Part shown: in pieces, positions 16,055-25,644 of the stretch
How positions within the stretch are numbered: the stretch's first letter is position 1
How the letters are laid out: each line of letters opens with the position of its first letter
Assembly (NCBI GenBank): GCA_031271865.1
Contig: JAISUW010000003.1
Location: 1 to 58,398, forward strand
Direction of reading: 5' to 3'
DNA length: 58,398 bases
Origin: Oscillospiraceae bacterium
GTDB lineage: Bacteria > Bacillota > Clostridia > Oscillospirales > Acutalibacteraceae
Translations under genes and position numbers: made by a program
The notes under the pieces: generated by a model
Database searches by the model: none
What the model saw: the letters and a program-made list of their open reading frames with translations, nothing else
Told to the model about the DNA's origin: nothing

Positions 16055-16519
16055 ATGTCGGCATCCGTTTTAGCCGAGAAGGAATCCGTTCGCACCATTG
16101 CGTTCCGCCCCGCCGCCGCAGGGACCGCCCTGCGCCCCTTACCGATCTCTTCTTTAGAGGTCATCCCGAAAGTCACACCCAAACCAAAGCACACCGATAC
16201 GGTCCTCACCCGCAAGAAAGAGAAAGCCGCTCACGCTTGGAAGCGCTTCGCCATCCGTGCCGTCGCGATAGCCATCGGTGTTTCCGGTGCGTTCTCTGCC
16301 GTCATTGCCTGCAAGGAATACAATGATGCCAATGTCCGACTCTTGGCGGCACAGAAAGAACTTGCCCGGCAGCAGTCCATCGGCGAAACACTGACTGCCT
16401 CGCTGCAATCGAAGTACGCTCCCTACATCTTAGAGGACTTCGCAGATAAACAACTCCACGTTGTACCTTTTGAGCCGAACCTCATGCACGTCATCGATAC
16501 AGCCGCAGAAGCGGATTAG
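16055..16519 (+). CDS. ftsL: FtsL-like septum protein
   Basis: The small bitopic protein of 154 aa has a ~63-residue basic cytoplasmic N-terminus, one membrane segment at about 64-86 (FAIRAVAIAIGVSGAFSAVIAC) and a predicted coiled-coil region (NDANVRLLAAQKELARQQS) outside the membrane. This topology, together with its place between rsmH and the septal PBP, identifies it as the FtsL/DivIC-type component that joins FtsQ/DivIB. The sequence itself is poorly conserved, as is usual for FtsL. A GGAGG ribosome binding site lies 9 nt before ATG 16055. Confidence 0.8.
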   Translation: MSASVLAEKESVRTIAFRPAAAGTALRPLPISSLEVIPKVTPKPKHTDTVLTRKKEKAAHAWKRFAIRAVAIAIGVSGAFSAVIACKEYNDANVRLLAAQKELARQQSIGETLTASLQSKYAPYILEDFADKQLHVVPFEPNLMHVIDTAAEAD

Positions 16520-16684
16520 TCAACGCAAACTTCGTATAATTCCGTGTGCCGTCGGCATACAATGACGAAAGGGCAGTCAGCGTACTGCCCTGGAAGAAAC
16601 AGAGGACTTGCGAAAACAGAGGATAGAGAGCGCAAAAGAAAGCCCTTTGCGCCTCTTTCCCCACTCCCAAAGGAGGCTGCCCGA

Positions 16685-19036
16685 ATGCGCAGACATACAA
16701 CCGGGGACCGCATGATGATGCGTGCCGTTATTGCCTTGGGGGTCCTGCTGATTGTGGGGTTCACATCCGGGGCAATCGGCATTGCCCGCGCCATGATCGT
16801 GCGCGGGGAGACCTACCGGGAAAAAGCGGAGCAAGGGCAGCTTCGGGACGTAGAAGAACCCGCGCCCCGCGGCGAGATTGTGGACAGTTCCGGGAATGTC
16901 ATCGCCTCCTCTACGGATGTCAAACGCGTCTATATCAACCCGAAGAAAGTCAACGATTACGAGAACAAGGATGAAATCATCCGGCTGATCAGCGAAGCTC
17001 TGGTCCCGATTCTGGGCATTGCGGAGGATAAGGTAGCAAAACAAGCAAGCTACAAAAACTACTCCGATATGACCCTCAAGGGCAAAGTGGACGAAATCAC
17101 CATGGAGAAGGTGAATGCCTTCCTGGATACAACCGTCACTACGAAAATGAAGGTTTTGGTTAAAGGTGCCGACGACGATGCGCCTGAGGAAGAAAAATAC
17201 CGCATCGTGACGGTAGACAAAGACGCAAAAGATGCCGCCAAGTTCAGCCTCTTTGTGGGTTCCAGCCGGGACACCATACGCTACTATCCGCTGGGTACAT
17301 TTGCAGCCAATGTCATCGGCTTCACCGGCTCGGATGACACCGGGCGGACGGGGCTGGAACTGTACTATAATAAGCAGCTGACCGGAACGCCCGGGCGCAC
17401 ACTCGTCGCCAAGAATGCCACGGACTCCAACATCGCCAGCGAATACGCCACACATACCGCGCCCATTAAAGGCTCCACGCTGAAACTGACGATTGACCAA
17501 GAAGTACAGCGCTTCTTGGAGAACAGCTTGGAGCAAGCGAGAATCGATGCCAAAGCCAAGGCAGCCTACGGCATCGTAATGGACGTAAATACAGGTGCCA
17601 TCTTGGGTATGGCGGCGCAGGCAAGCTATGACCCGGCGCACTACCAAGAATTGGCAGATTCCATCAAACTGGCGGAGATTGAGGCTATAACGGACGAGAC
17701 CGAGCGCAAGAAAGCCTTAAATGAAGCCATTCTGGCGCAGTGGCGCAACGGTGCCATTGACCTGACCTATGAACCCGGCTCCGTGTTTAAAATCGTTACA
17801 GTTGCGGCAGGCTTAGAAGAGGGTGTCGTCAATCTGAACACCTCCTATACCTGCACAGGTGCAATCCAAGTCGAGAACCGCACCATGCACTGCCACAACC
17901 GCAACGGGCATGGCACCGAAGACCTGACGCATGGTCTGATGAACTCCTGCAACCCCTTTATGATAACCATCGCGCAGAAACTCGGTGTGCATAAGTTCTA
18001 TAAGTACTTCGACGGCTTCGGCTTTACAGAGAAGACCGGCATTGACCTTCCCGGAGAAGCGGAGCCGAAACCCGGCATCTCCATCCACGCCGAGAAAGAC
18101 ATGAAAGTTGTGGAGCTCTCCTCCTGCGCTTTCGGTCAGTCCTTTGAGGCCTCGCCGATTCAAGTCATCTCCGCTGTTTCTGCCATCGCCAACGGCGGCA
18201 AACTGATGCGGCCCTATGTCGTGGCGCAGGTCTTGGACGAAAACGGTGCGGTCATAGAAGAGAACAAACCCACCGTGCGCCGTCAAGTTGTATCGGAGGA
18301 CACGGCGGACAAAGTAGCCGCCATGATGGAGCAGGTCGTCCAAGCAGGAACAGGGAAGAACGCCTATGTTGCCGGCGCACGCGTTGCGGGCAAGACAGGA
18401 ACCTCCCAGAAGCTCTCCGCGGGTTCCGGCTATGTGGCCTCGTTCTCCTGCTTCGCCCCGGCGGATAACCCGCAAGTGGCCGTGCTGATTGCCATCGACG
18501 ACCCGAAAGGGCAAATCAACGGCGGTCAAATCGCCGCCCCGCCGGCAGCAGAAATCATCGAGCAGGTCCTCCAGCACCGCAACGTCCCCATGCAGTATAC
18601 AGCGGAAGAGGAAAAGCAGTTGGCCGCGAAAGCCCCCACCGTCACCGGGCTGACTATTGCCGCCGCAAAGGAACTCCTAACCAAAGCGGACTACACCGCC
18701 CGCGTCGTCGGCAGCGGCGAGACCATACTGCGCCAGTTCCCGAAAGCAGGTACAACCGTCGCGACCGGCGGCGTGGTCGTCCTCTATACCTCCAATGACA
18801 ACACCGAACCTATGGTAAAAGTACCGAATCTGGTCGGCATGACCGTATCCCAAGCCAATGCCGCAGCAGCCGCCGCCGGACTGAATGTATCTTTCAGCGG
18901 GAACTTCGCCTCCAGCACAAAAATCACCAGCAAGCAATCCATAGAAACCGGTGCCGAAGTCCCCGCCGGAACCGTCATCACCGTACACTTTGTATCCACC
19001 AGCGGCGTCACAGACTCCACCCTCGGCGAGGATTAA
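16685..19036 (+). CDS. Class B penicillin-binding protein with two PASTA domains
   Basis: This is the septal (FtsI/PBP2B) or sporulation (SpoVD) transpeptidase that cross-links peptidoglycan. From ATG 16685 (AAAGGAGG 9 nt upstream) it is 783 aa: a membrane anchor at about 12-33, the dimerisation domain starting at PRGEIVDSSGN, then the transpeptidase domain with SVFK near 366, SCN near 421 and KTGTS near 569. Two C-terminal PASTA domains follow at about 650-702 and 711-772 (KVPNLVGMTVSQA). The longer frame to 16544 would add a basic leader without ribosome binding site. A 7-bp hairpin (16571-16590) sits between ftsL and this gene. FtsI and SpoVD cannot be separated by sequence alone. Confidence 0.93.
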   Translation: MRRHTTGDRMMMRAVIALGVLLIVGFTSGAIGIARAMIVRGETYREKAEQGQLRDVEEPAPRGEIVDSSGNVIASSTDVKRVYINPKKVNDYENKDEIIRLISEALVPILGIAEDKVAKQASYKNYSDMTLKGKVDEITMEKVNAFLDTTVTTKMKVLVKGADDDAPEEEKYRIVTVDKDAKDAAKFSLFVGSSRDTIRYYPLGTFAANVIGFTGSDDTGRTGLELYYNKQLTGTPGRTLVAKNATDSNIASEYATHTAPIKGSTLKLTIDQEVQRFLENSLEQARIDAKAKAAYGIVMDVNTGAILGMAAQASYDPAHYQELADSIKLAEIEAITDETERKKALNEAILAQWRNGAIDLTYEPGSVFKIVTVAAGLEEGVVNLNTSYTCTGAIQVENRTMHCHNRNGHGTEDLTHGLMNSCNPFMITIAQKLGVHKFYKYFDGFGFTEKTGIDLPGEAEPKPGISIHAEKDMKVVELSSCAFGQSFEASPIQVISAVSAIANGGKLMRPYVVAQVLDENGAVIEENKPTVRRQVVSEDTADKVAAMMEQVVQAGTGKNAYVAGARVAGKTGTSQKLSAGSGYVASFSCFAPADNPQVAVLIAIDDPKGQINGGQIAAPPAAEIIEQVLQHRNVPMQYTAEEEKQLAAKAPTVTGLTIAAAKELLTKADYTARVVGSGETILRQFPKAGTTVATGGVVVLYTSNDNTEPMVKVPNLVGMTVSQANAAAAAAGLNVSFSGNFASSTKITSKQSIETGAEVPAGTVITVHFVSTSGVTDSTLGED

Positions 19037-19067
19037 GACACCTGAAGCAGAACCAAAGGAGCCGCCC

Positions 19068-20540
19068 ATGCAATTACGTGAACTCCTGCAAGACTTCCCG
19101 CTGCAAAGCACCCTCACCGGCCTCGGCACAGAAGGCTATGATGCGGCGGAAGTAACACTGATAACAGAAGACAGCCGCAAGGTCATCCCCGGCTGCGTCT
19201 TTGTCTGCGTGGAAGGGAAGCACTTTGACGGTCACACAAAGGCAGAAGAAGCCATCGCCGCAGGCGCGGTTTTGGTCGTAGCGCAGAAAGAGACCGCTGC
19301 GACGCCGCAACTGCTTGTGGAAGACACGCGCTCTGCTTACTCGTACCTCTGCGCGGCATTTTTCGGCAAGCCCGCCGACCGCTTGGAGCTGATCGGTATC
19401 ACCGGCACCAACGGCAAAACAACGACCACAAAGCTCCTCAAAGAAATTTTTGATTCCCAAGGGTTCAAAACCGGACTCATCGGTACGCTCGTCAATATGG
19501 TCGGCGGCAAAGAACTCCCGGCGGAATTCACCACACCCGACCCTTGGAATCTGCAAGCCCTTTTTGCCGAAATGGTACAGGCGGGCTGCACGCACGTCTT
19601 CATGGAGGTTTCCTCCCAAGCGCTGGCGCAGGGGCGGGTCGCAGGGGTGCAGTTTGCTGCTGCCGGTTTTTCCAATCTGACGCAGGACCACTTGGATTAC
19701 CACGGCACGGTAGAAGCCTACGCACAGGCAAAGAGCCAACTCTTTAAGCAAGCCTCCATTGCCGTCACAAATCTGGATGATGCCCACGGTCTCTCCATTC
19801 TGAAAGGAAGCCCCGCCAGGGCTCTTACGTATTCGCTCAGTGATAATGACGCGGATTATACCGCAAAGAACATCTGCCTGAAACCGACCGGGGTGCGCTA
19901 TGAGCTTGTATCAAAGAACCTGATTGAGCGCATAAACTATGCTGTACCCGGCAGCTTTTCCGTCTATAACTCCATGCTGGCCGCTGTCTTGGCCATAGAA
20001 TGCGGCATATCCGCCGAAAGTGCCGCCGAGGCAATCGCAGCTTCCTCCGGCGTCAAAGGACGCATGGAACTCGTCCCTGTGCCGCCCGAGAAAGGCTATA
20101 CCGTTATTATAGACTACGCCCATACGCCCGATGGCTTGGAGAATGTTCTGCAGGCTCTCACCAAAGACAAGGAAGGCAGGCTGATCTGCGTCTTCGGCTG
20201 CGGCGGCGACCGTGACAAAGGCAAACGACCGCTGATGGGGGAAATCTCCTCCCGCTTGGCGGATATAACGGTTGTGACCTCCGACAACCCACGCACCGAA
20301 GACCCGGATGCCATTATAGCAGACATCCTCACCGGCGTGAAAGCCGCAAGCAAGCACTTTGTGGAACCCGACCGCATAGCGGCCGTTCGGTTGGCTCTCT
20401 CTCTTGCAAAACCCGGCGATACCGTGCTGCTGGCCGGGAAAGGGCAGGAGACCTACCAAATCCTCAGCACCGGAAAAATACACTTGGATGAAAGAGAAAT
20501 CGCGGCGGATTATTTCAGCGAATCCGGGAAAAACCAATAG
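19068..20540 (+). CDS. murE: UDP-MurNAc-tripeptide synthetase (meso-DAP-adding)
   Basis: MurE adds the third amino acid to UDP-MurNAc-L-Ala-D-Glu. The ATP-binding loop GITGTNGKTTTTK is at about 110-122, the Mur ligase central motifs (TTPDPWNLQ, HVFMEVSSQAL, NLTQDHLDYHG) follow, and the substrate-specificity motif is DNPRTEDP near 405. DNPR is characteristic of meso-diaminopimelate enzymes, so the organism probably has DAP-type peptidoglycan. ATG 19068 has AAAGGAG 7 nt upstream; an in-frame upstream extension overlaps the PBP gene and is not credible. Length 490 aa is normal. Confidence 0.96.
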   Translation: MQLRELLQDFPLQSTLTGLGTEGYDAAEVTLITEDSRKVIPGCVFVCVEGKHFDGHTKAEEAIAAGAVLVVAQKETAATPQLLVEDTRSAYSYLCAAFFGKPADRLELIGITGTNGKTTTTKLLKEIFDSQGFKTGLIGTLVNMVGGKELPAEFTTPDPWNLQALFAEMVQAGCTHVFMEVSSQALAQGRVAGVQFAAAGFSNLTQDHLDYHGTVEAYAQAKSQLFKQASIAVTNLDDAHGLSILKGSPARALTYSLSDNDADYTAKNICLKPTGVRYELVSKNLIERINYAVPGSFSVYNSMLAAVLAIECGISAESAAEAIAASSGVKGRMELVPVPPEKGYTVIIDYAHTPDGLENVLQALTKDKEGRLICVFGCGGDRDKGKRPLMGEISSRLADITVVTSDNPRTEDPDAIIADILTGVKAASKHFVEPDRIAAVRLALSLAKPGDTVLLAGKGQETYQILSTGKIHLDEREIAADYFSESGKNQ

Positions 20541-20588
20541 AGGGATTCTGCAATCGAAACCAATCCCCCCGCAAAGGAGAAGATGACA

Positions 20589-21641
20589 ATGAATGAATGG
20601 GCTGCCCTGATTATCGCCGTTGTGACATCCTTCGGTATCACTTGGCTCTTGGGCTACAAAATCATCCCATGGCTGCATAAGCTCAAGTTCGGGCAGGTGA
20701 TACTGGACATCGGTCCGAACTGGCACAAGCATAAGCAAGGCACACCGACCATGGGCGGGATTATGTTTATCGTCGGGACGCTGCTGTCCTGCCTGCTGGT
20801 CTTCGGCGTGGATGCCCTTTTCTATGAGAGCAGTCTTCTGAACATCGGGCATGGCTTCGGCACCAAGCTCCTCTCCGGGATTCTCATGGCTTCCCTCTTC
20901 GGGCTGATTGGCTTCTTGGATGACTACACAAAGGTCGTCAAGAAGCGCAACAAAGGTCTCTCCATCTCCCAGAAAACCGTCACACAGGTTGTGGTCGCTG
21001 TCGGCTATCTGTTCTCTCTATACCTCGCCATGGGAAAGGATCCCTATACTTTCATCCCCTTTGTGTTCGGAAAAGTACATCTCGGTTGGTTCTTCTGGGT
21101 TTTCGGTTTGGTGATTCTCTATGCCGCCATCAACGCCGTCAACTTCACGGACGGCATTGACGGGCTTTGCTCCTCCGTCACCATTACCGCTGCAGCGGCC
21201 GTTTTGGTCTGCGCGCTGCTCCTCAAACTGCCGGGGGTCGGTATAGCGGCAGCTGCCTTGGGCGGCGGCTGCGCCGGTTTCCTCGTCTGGAATAAGAATC
21301 CCGCCAAGGTTTTCATGGGGGATACCGGTTCCATGTTCTTGGGCGGAATGCTGGTCGCTCTCTGCTTTGCGCTGGATGTACCCGTTGTGCTTCTGCTCGT
21401 CGGTGTAATCTATGTCATTGAAGGTCTCTCGGATGTCATCCAAATCGGCTACTTCAAAGCCACTCACGGCAAGCGCGTGTTTAAAATGGCCCCCATCCAC
21501 CACCACTTTGAAATGAGCGGTTGGAATGAAAACAAAATCGTTGCCGTGTTCTCTGCCGTCAATATCCTCGGCGGCCTGTGCGGCATTGCCGCCATTGCCT
21601 GGGGTCTTGCGGAGAATTATCCGCTCTTGATTAATTCGTGA
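20589..21641 (+). CDS. mraY: Phospho-MurNAc-pentapeptide transferase
   Basis: MraY transfers phospho-MurNAc-pentapeptide from UDP to undecaprenyl phosphate at the inner face of the membrane, making lipid I. It has about ten hydrophobic segments, the PTMGG motif early, the catalytic FLDDYTK, NFTDGIDGL, and PIHHHFEMSGWNE near the C-terminus. Two ATGs compete: 20583 lies only 3 nt after AAGGAG, whereas 20589 has 9 nt spacing and is preferred; the difference is two residues. The usual neighbours murF (before) and murD (after) are absent. A palindrome array begins immediately after its stop codon. Confidence 0.96.
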   Translation: MNEWAALIIAVVTSFGITWLLGYKIIPWLHKLKFGQVILDIGPNWHKHKQGTPTMGGIMFIVGTLLSCLLVFGVDALFYESSLLNIGHGFGTKLLSGILMASLFGLIGFLDDYTKVVKKRNKGLSISQKTVTQVVVAVGYLFSLYLAMGKDPYTFIPFVFGKVHLGWFFWVFGLVILYAAINAVNFTDGIDGLCSSVTITAAAAVLVCALLLKLPGVGIAAAALGGGCAGFLVWNKNPAKVFMGDTGSMFLGGMLVALCFALDVPVVLLLVGVIYVIEGLSDVIQIGYFKATHGKRVFKMAPIHHHFEMSGWNENKIVAVFSAVNILGGLCGIAAIAWGLAENYPLLINS

Positions 21642-21761
21642 GGAAGCCGTATTACGGCTTCCCGCCGGAACCGCAATGCGGTTCCCCCGCCCGGGAGCCG
21701 TATTACGGCTCCGCCACAGGAACCGCAATGCGGTTCCCCGCCGGAGCCGCAATGCGGCTCC
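21642..21761. repeat. Array of five 19-21 bp palindromes (array A)
   Basis: Five near-perfect palindromes occur at 21642-21662, 21667-21685, 21694-21712, 21719-21737 and 21743-21761. Each has a core CGCAATGCG or CGTATTACG and arms that differ between units (GGAACC/GGTTCC, GGAGCC/GGCTCC, GGAAGCC/GGCTTCC) yet stay complementary. They fill the gap between mraY and the ftsW ribosome binding site and would form serial hairpins in the dcw mRNA. The same family occurs at 36272-36420. Confidence 0.92.
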
Positions 21762-21786
21762 CCCCGAAAAAAGGAGGTCAAAAACC

Positions 21787-23067
21787 ATGTCCACCCGCGT
21801 AATAGCCGGCCGCAACCGCTATGCGATACCGGAAGAGAAGGGCAAGAACATTTGGGAACAGATCAAATCCGCATTTACGACGGGCGGATTTGACGTACCG
21901 TTTCTTGTGATGGTAACGCTGCTGACCGTCATCGGGCTGTTGATGATGTACTCAGCGAGCTACGAATACAGCCGTGTACACAACGGGGGACCGGCGGCGA
22001 TCTTTCTGAAGCAGCTTTACATTGCGGTTCCGTCCTATGCGCTGATGATCGTCATATCCAAAGTCAACCTGGACTTTGTCAAGAAATGCGCAAATATCGT
22101 TTTATTGGTTGCGGTGGGGCTGCTGGTGCTATGCTACGTACTGAATATTGGCAAAGACATCAAGCGCCACATAGACATCGGTCCCATTCAGTTCCAACCC
22201 TCCGACATAGCGAAGTTTGCGCTGATCCTCTACTTTGCGTATGCCATGGATAAGTATCAAAAGCCCGGCTATTTGAATGCGTCCAAACACGGCACGGCTT
22301 TTCTGCAGGAAACCAACAAGTGGGAGCGTTTCATGGTACGTTGGCGTCCGACCTTGGTTTACTGCGGCGTACTTGTGCTCATCGACGGGTTGGTTGTCAT
22401 CGAAAGCCACCTATCGGCAACGATTATCATCCTCGGCATCGGTGCAATGATGATGTTCATCGGGGAGCAGCGCATCCCCGGTTGGGTATACTTTCTCGGC
22501 ATAGCCGTTGCTGTGGTTGTGATAGTCGTCGTCATCTCCAACCCGGATATCCTGTTGAAATTCGGTCTGAAGCAATACCAAGTTGACCGCATAACAGCAT
22601 TCAAGAACCCCTTGGAGGGTGATTTGTCCGGCGACAAGTGGCAGACAGCCAACTCCCTCATGGCCATAGGCTCCGGCGGACTCTTCGGGCGCGGCTTAGG
22701 AAAGTCCGTACAGAAACTGCTCTATCTCCCGGAACCGCAGAATGATTTCATCTTCGCCATTGTCTGCGAAGAACTGGGCTTTGTGGGTGCCATGCTCATA
22801 CTCTTGCTGTTTGCGGCACTTGTATTCCGCGGTTTTCTGATTGCGCTGCACTCCAAAGACCGCTTTGCCGCTCTCCTCACCATGGGCATCATGATACAGT
22901 TGGCGCTCCAAACCATATTGAATATAGGTGTAGTCACCGCTCTGCTGCCGAACACAGGCATCCTCCTGCCCTTCTTCTCCCAAGGCGGCACCGCGATTGC
23001 CATGCTTTTGGGCGAAATGGGCTTGGTTCTCGCCGTTTCCCGCCAAGCCAGAGAAGTCAAGTTATAA
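21787..23067 (+). CDS. ftsW: FtsW/RodA family peptidoglycan glycosyltransferase
   Basis: A SEDS-family polytopic protein of 426 aa that polymerises lipid II together with a class B PBP. Signature blocks are PIQFQPSDIAKFALILYFAYAM, the late LMAIGSGGLFGRGLG and LPEPQNDFIFAIVCEELGF. About ten hydrophobic segments are visible. ATG 21787 follows AAGGAGG by 9 nt; the open frame upstream is only palindrome sequence. Its position next to murG and with the septal PBP argues for FtsW over RodA. Confidence 0.92.
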   Translation: MSTRVIAGRNRYAIPEEKGKNIWEQIKSAFTTGGFDVPFLVMVTLLTVIGLLMMYSASYEYSRVHNGGPAAIFLKQLYIAVPSYALMIVISKVNLDFVKKCANIVLLVAVGLLVLCYVLNIGKDIKRHIDIGPIQFQPSDIAKFALILYFAYAMDKYQKPGYLNASKHGTAFLQETNKWERFMVRWRPTLVYCGVLVLIDGLVVIESHLSATIIILGIGAMMMFIGEQRIPGWVYFLGIAVAVVVIVVVISNPDILLKFGLKQYQVDRITAFKNPLEGDLSGDKWQTANSLMAIGSGGLFGRGLGKSVQKLLYLPEPQNDFIFAIVCEELGFVGAMLILLLFAALVFRGFLIALHSKDRFAALLTMGIMIQLALQTILNIGVVTALLPNTGILLPFFSQGGTAIAMLLGEMGLVLAVSRQAREVKL

Positions 23068-23124
23068 CCGGCACCGACGGCGAAGTGCCGCCTCTGCACG
23101 CCTCTACGAAAGGACAAGCACCGC

Positions 23125-24252
23125 ATGACCGAACAAACACGCATACTGATTACCACCGGCGGGACGGCCGGTCATATCAACCCCGCGCTGTCTGTGGCAG
23201 GCATCATCCGCTACCTCTATCCGGAAGCACCGATTCTCTTCGTGGGCACGGCGGATCACATGGAGGCAAGGCTTGTCCCTGCGGCAGGGTTCGATTTCAA
23301 GACCATAGACATCAGCGGCTTCCAGCGCAGTTTCAGCCCAACCAACATAAAGCGCAACATAGGAACCGTACGCAAGCTCCTGACCGTATCCGGACAAGTC
23401 GCTGCGATTCTGGACAGCTTCAAACCCGATGCCGTTGCCGGCTTTGGCGGCTATGTGTCCGGTCCTGTCGTGCGCTTGGCGCAAAAGCGCGGCATCCCCA
23501 CCGCAATCCATGAGCAAAACGCTTTCCCCGGCGTCACCAACAAAGCCCTCGCCAAAAAAGCCGATGCTGTCATGCTCGCCAGCGCCGCGGCAGCCGACCG
23601 TTTCAAAGCCAAAACAGCGCCTATCGTAACCGGTATGCCCGTGCGCCGTGAATTGCGCAATGCCAACCGGGAAAAGTGTCGTCAAGTTCTGAACCTTGAC
23701 ATATACCCTATGGTTCTCAGCATGGGCGGTTCGCTAGGAGCTAGGGCTATCAACGATTCCGTCGTTGGTATGTTAGAGATTCTCTATCCCGACAAGCTCG
23801 CACACTTTACACATTCCTATGGGCAATACGGCAAATGGGTTCCCGAAAAACTCGCCGAAAAGGGCATACGCAACGACCCGCCGCGCTTGGTTTTGCGCGA
23901 ATATATCGACGATATGCCCGTTGTCCTCCCGGCCGCTGATTTGGTCATCTCCCGCGCAGGTGCGTCCGCCCTCGCCGAACTGCAAGTCTTGGGTAAACCC
24001 TCCATCCTCATCCCCTCCCCCAATGTCAGCGAAAACCACCAATTCCACAACGCCAAAGCGCTCGTAGATGCGGGAGCCGCCGTCCTGATTGAGGAAAAAG
24101 ACCTCACCCCGCAACGACTCGCCGAGACCGTCCGTTCCCTCCTCTCCGACAAAACGCGCCTGCAAAAAATGTCCGCTGCGGCCAAGTCCCTTGCCCACCC
24201 CGATGCCGCCGAGCAAATCTTCTCCGTCATAGACAGCATCCTTCCCTCCTAG
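23125..24252 (+). CDS. murG: UDP-GlcNAc:lipid I GlcNAc transferase
   Basis: MurG makes lipid II from lipid I and UDP-GlcNAc at the inner membrane face. The 375-aa GT-B fold protein has the N-terminal glycine loop TTGGTAGHINPAL, GFGGYVSGPV, HEQNAFPGVTN and the C-terminal donor-site motifs MGGSLGARAIN, SRAGASALAEL and ENHQFHNAKAL. AAAGGA precedes ATG 23125 by 9 nt. It lies 57 nt after ftsW in the same operon. Confidence 0.96.
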   Translation: MTEQTRILITTGGTAGHINPALSVAGIIRYLYPEAPILFVGTADHMEARLVPAAGFDFKTIDISGFQRSFSPTNIKRNIGTVRKLLTVSGQVAAILDSFKPDAVAGFGGYVSGPVVRLAQKRGIPTAIHEQNAFPGVTNKALAKKADAVMLASAAAADRFKAKTAPIVTGMPVRRELRNANREKCRQVLNLDIYPMVLSMGGSLGARAINDSVVGMLEILYPDKLAHFTHSYGQYGKWVPEKLAEKGIRNDPPRLVLREYIDDMPVVLPAADLVISRAGASALAELQVLGKPSILIPSPNVSENHQFHNAKALVDAGAAVLIEEKDLTPQRLAETVRSLLSDKTRLQKMSAAAKSLAHPDAAEQIFSVIDSILPS

Positions 24253-24370
24253 ACCATCGGGCGTTACGTTTCCATATTCACTGTAACCTGTTTTCCGCAC
24301 GTCACGCCTCCCCTCCTCTCTGCATACAATGGACTGAATCCATTTGTTCAAAAGAGGAGGATGAGCCCGA

Positions 24371-25642
24371 ATGGCTGCTTACATCATCGAGGGCGGGCAT
24401 AAAATTACCGGCGAACATACAATCCAAGGCTCCAAGAACGCTGCACTGCCCATCCTTGCCGCTTCCGCGGCTACCAAACGCAAGGTTATTCTGCACAACT
24501 GTCCGAAGCTTACAGACATCTTCTCCGCTTTCCGCATCCTCGAGCACCTGGGCTGCAAAACAATATATGATGAAAGCACCCGCACTGCAAACATAGATGC
24601 CACCGGTCTCACCAACCACATCATTCCCGAAGCGCTGATGCGCGAAACCCGCGCCAGTATCTTCTTCTTAGGTCCGCTCTTAGCCGCATTGGGCAAAGCC
24701 CAACTCACGCCGCCCGGCGGCTGCCCCATCGGCGAGCGTCCCATCGATATGCACATCGAGGCAATGGAAGCCCTCGGCGCAAAACCCACCCTCAGCGAGG
24801 ACGGCTCCTCCATCACTTTTGAAGCGCCGGAAGGTCTCATCGGCACCCGCATCTCCCTGCGTTTCCCCTCTGTCGGTGTCACGGAGAATGCCATCATGGC
24901 GGCCATTGCCGCAAAAGGCATCACCGTCATCACCGGCTGCGCCCGCGAACCGGAAATCATTGACCTTGCCGACTTCCTCAATGCCGCCGGAGCCAAAATC
25001 TACGGTGCAGGCGAAAACACCATCGTCATTGAGGGAACATCCGCTTTCCATGACTGCGAATATACCGTCATTCCCGACCGCATCGCCCCCGTAACTTTCT
25101 TGGCCGCCGCCGCGATCACCAAAGGCGATTTGCTCCTCAAAGGCGTGCGGCCTGACCACCTCGATGCCGTCCTGACTGTCTTGGATCAAAGCGGCTGCCG
25201 GATTCAACGCAACAGTCCCGATTCCCTCTACCTCAACCGGCAATCCCCGTTGCGCCGCTTCCCAACCATCCGCACCGCCCCCTACCCCGGCTTCCCGACC
25301 GATGCGCAGCCGTTTCTAATGGCACTTGCCGCATTAGGGGAGGGAATCACAGCCATAACGGAGAACATCTTCGAGAACCGCTTCCGCCACGCCCATGAGC
25401 TAATCAAGATGGGTGCCGACATTATCGTGGATGACAAAGTCGCATTCATTACAGGCGTCCGTAAGCTGCACGGTGCTGCCGTTGAATCCCCGGATTTGCG
25501 CGCCGGTGCCGCCCTGGTTGTCGCCGGTTTAGCCGCAGAAGGCATCACAAGGGTAGAGGGCATCCACCACATCCGCCGCGGCAACGAGGCCTTAGACGCA
25601 GAACTGAACGCTTTGGGAGCTAAAATTACGCAGGAGGACTGA
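24371..25642 (+). CDS. murA: UDP-GlcNAc 1-carboxyvinyltransferase
   Basis: MurA adds enolpyruvate from PEP to UDP-GlcNAc, the first committed step of peptidoglycan synthesis. The 423-aa two-domain EPSP-synthase fold shows GSKNAALPILAAS near the start and the catalytic loop PPGGCPIGERPIDMH, whose Cys is residue 118. This is the residue alkylated by fosfomycin; it is Cys and not Asp, so target-site resistance is not expected. GAGGAGG precedes ATG 24371 by ~10 nt. The gap before it (118 nt) holds a small hairpin but no promoter I can defend. The stop overlaps the ribosome binding region of ftsQ. Confidence 0.97.
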   Translation: MAAYIIEGGHKITGEHTIQGSKNAALPILAASAATKRKVILHNCPKLTDIFSAFRILEHLGCKTIYDESTRTANIDATGLTNHIIPEALMRETRASIFFLGPLLAALGKAQLTPPGGCPIGERPIDMHIEAMEALGAKPTLSEDGSSITFEAPEGLIGTRISLRFPSVGVTENAIMAAIAAKGITVITGCAREPEIIDLADFLNAAGAKIYGAGENTIVIEGTSAFHDCEYTVIPDRIAPVTFLAAAAITKGDLLLKGVRPDHLDAVLTVLDQSGCRIQRNSPDSLYLNRQSPLRRFPTIRTAPYPGFPTDAQPFLMALAALGEGITAITENIFENRFRHAHELIKMGADIIVDDKVAFITGVRKLHGAAVESPDLRAGAALVVAGLAAEGITRVEGIHHIRRGNEALDAELNALGAKITQED

Positions 25643-25644
25643 AA

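Noticed and set aside
16571-16590. Hairpin GGGCAGT/ACTGCCC between ftsL and the PBP gene as a terminator
   Set aside because: No T-run follows on the plus strand and both genes belong to one operon; it may be a processing site at most.
21676-21786. N-terminal extension of the ftsW frame through the palindromes
   Set aside because: The encoded stretch is only Arg/Pro/Asn translated from palindromes, while a good AAGGAGG precedes ATG 21787, which starts the aligned family region.
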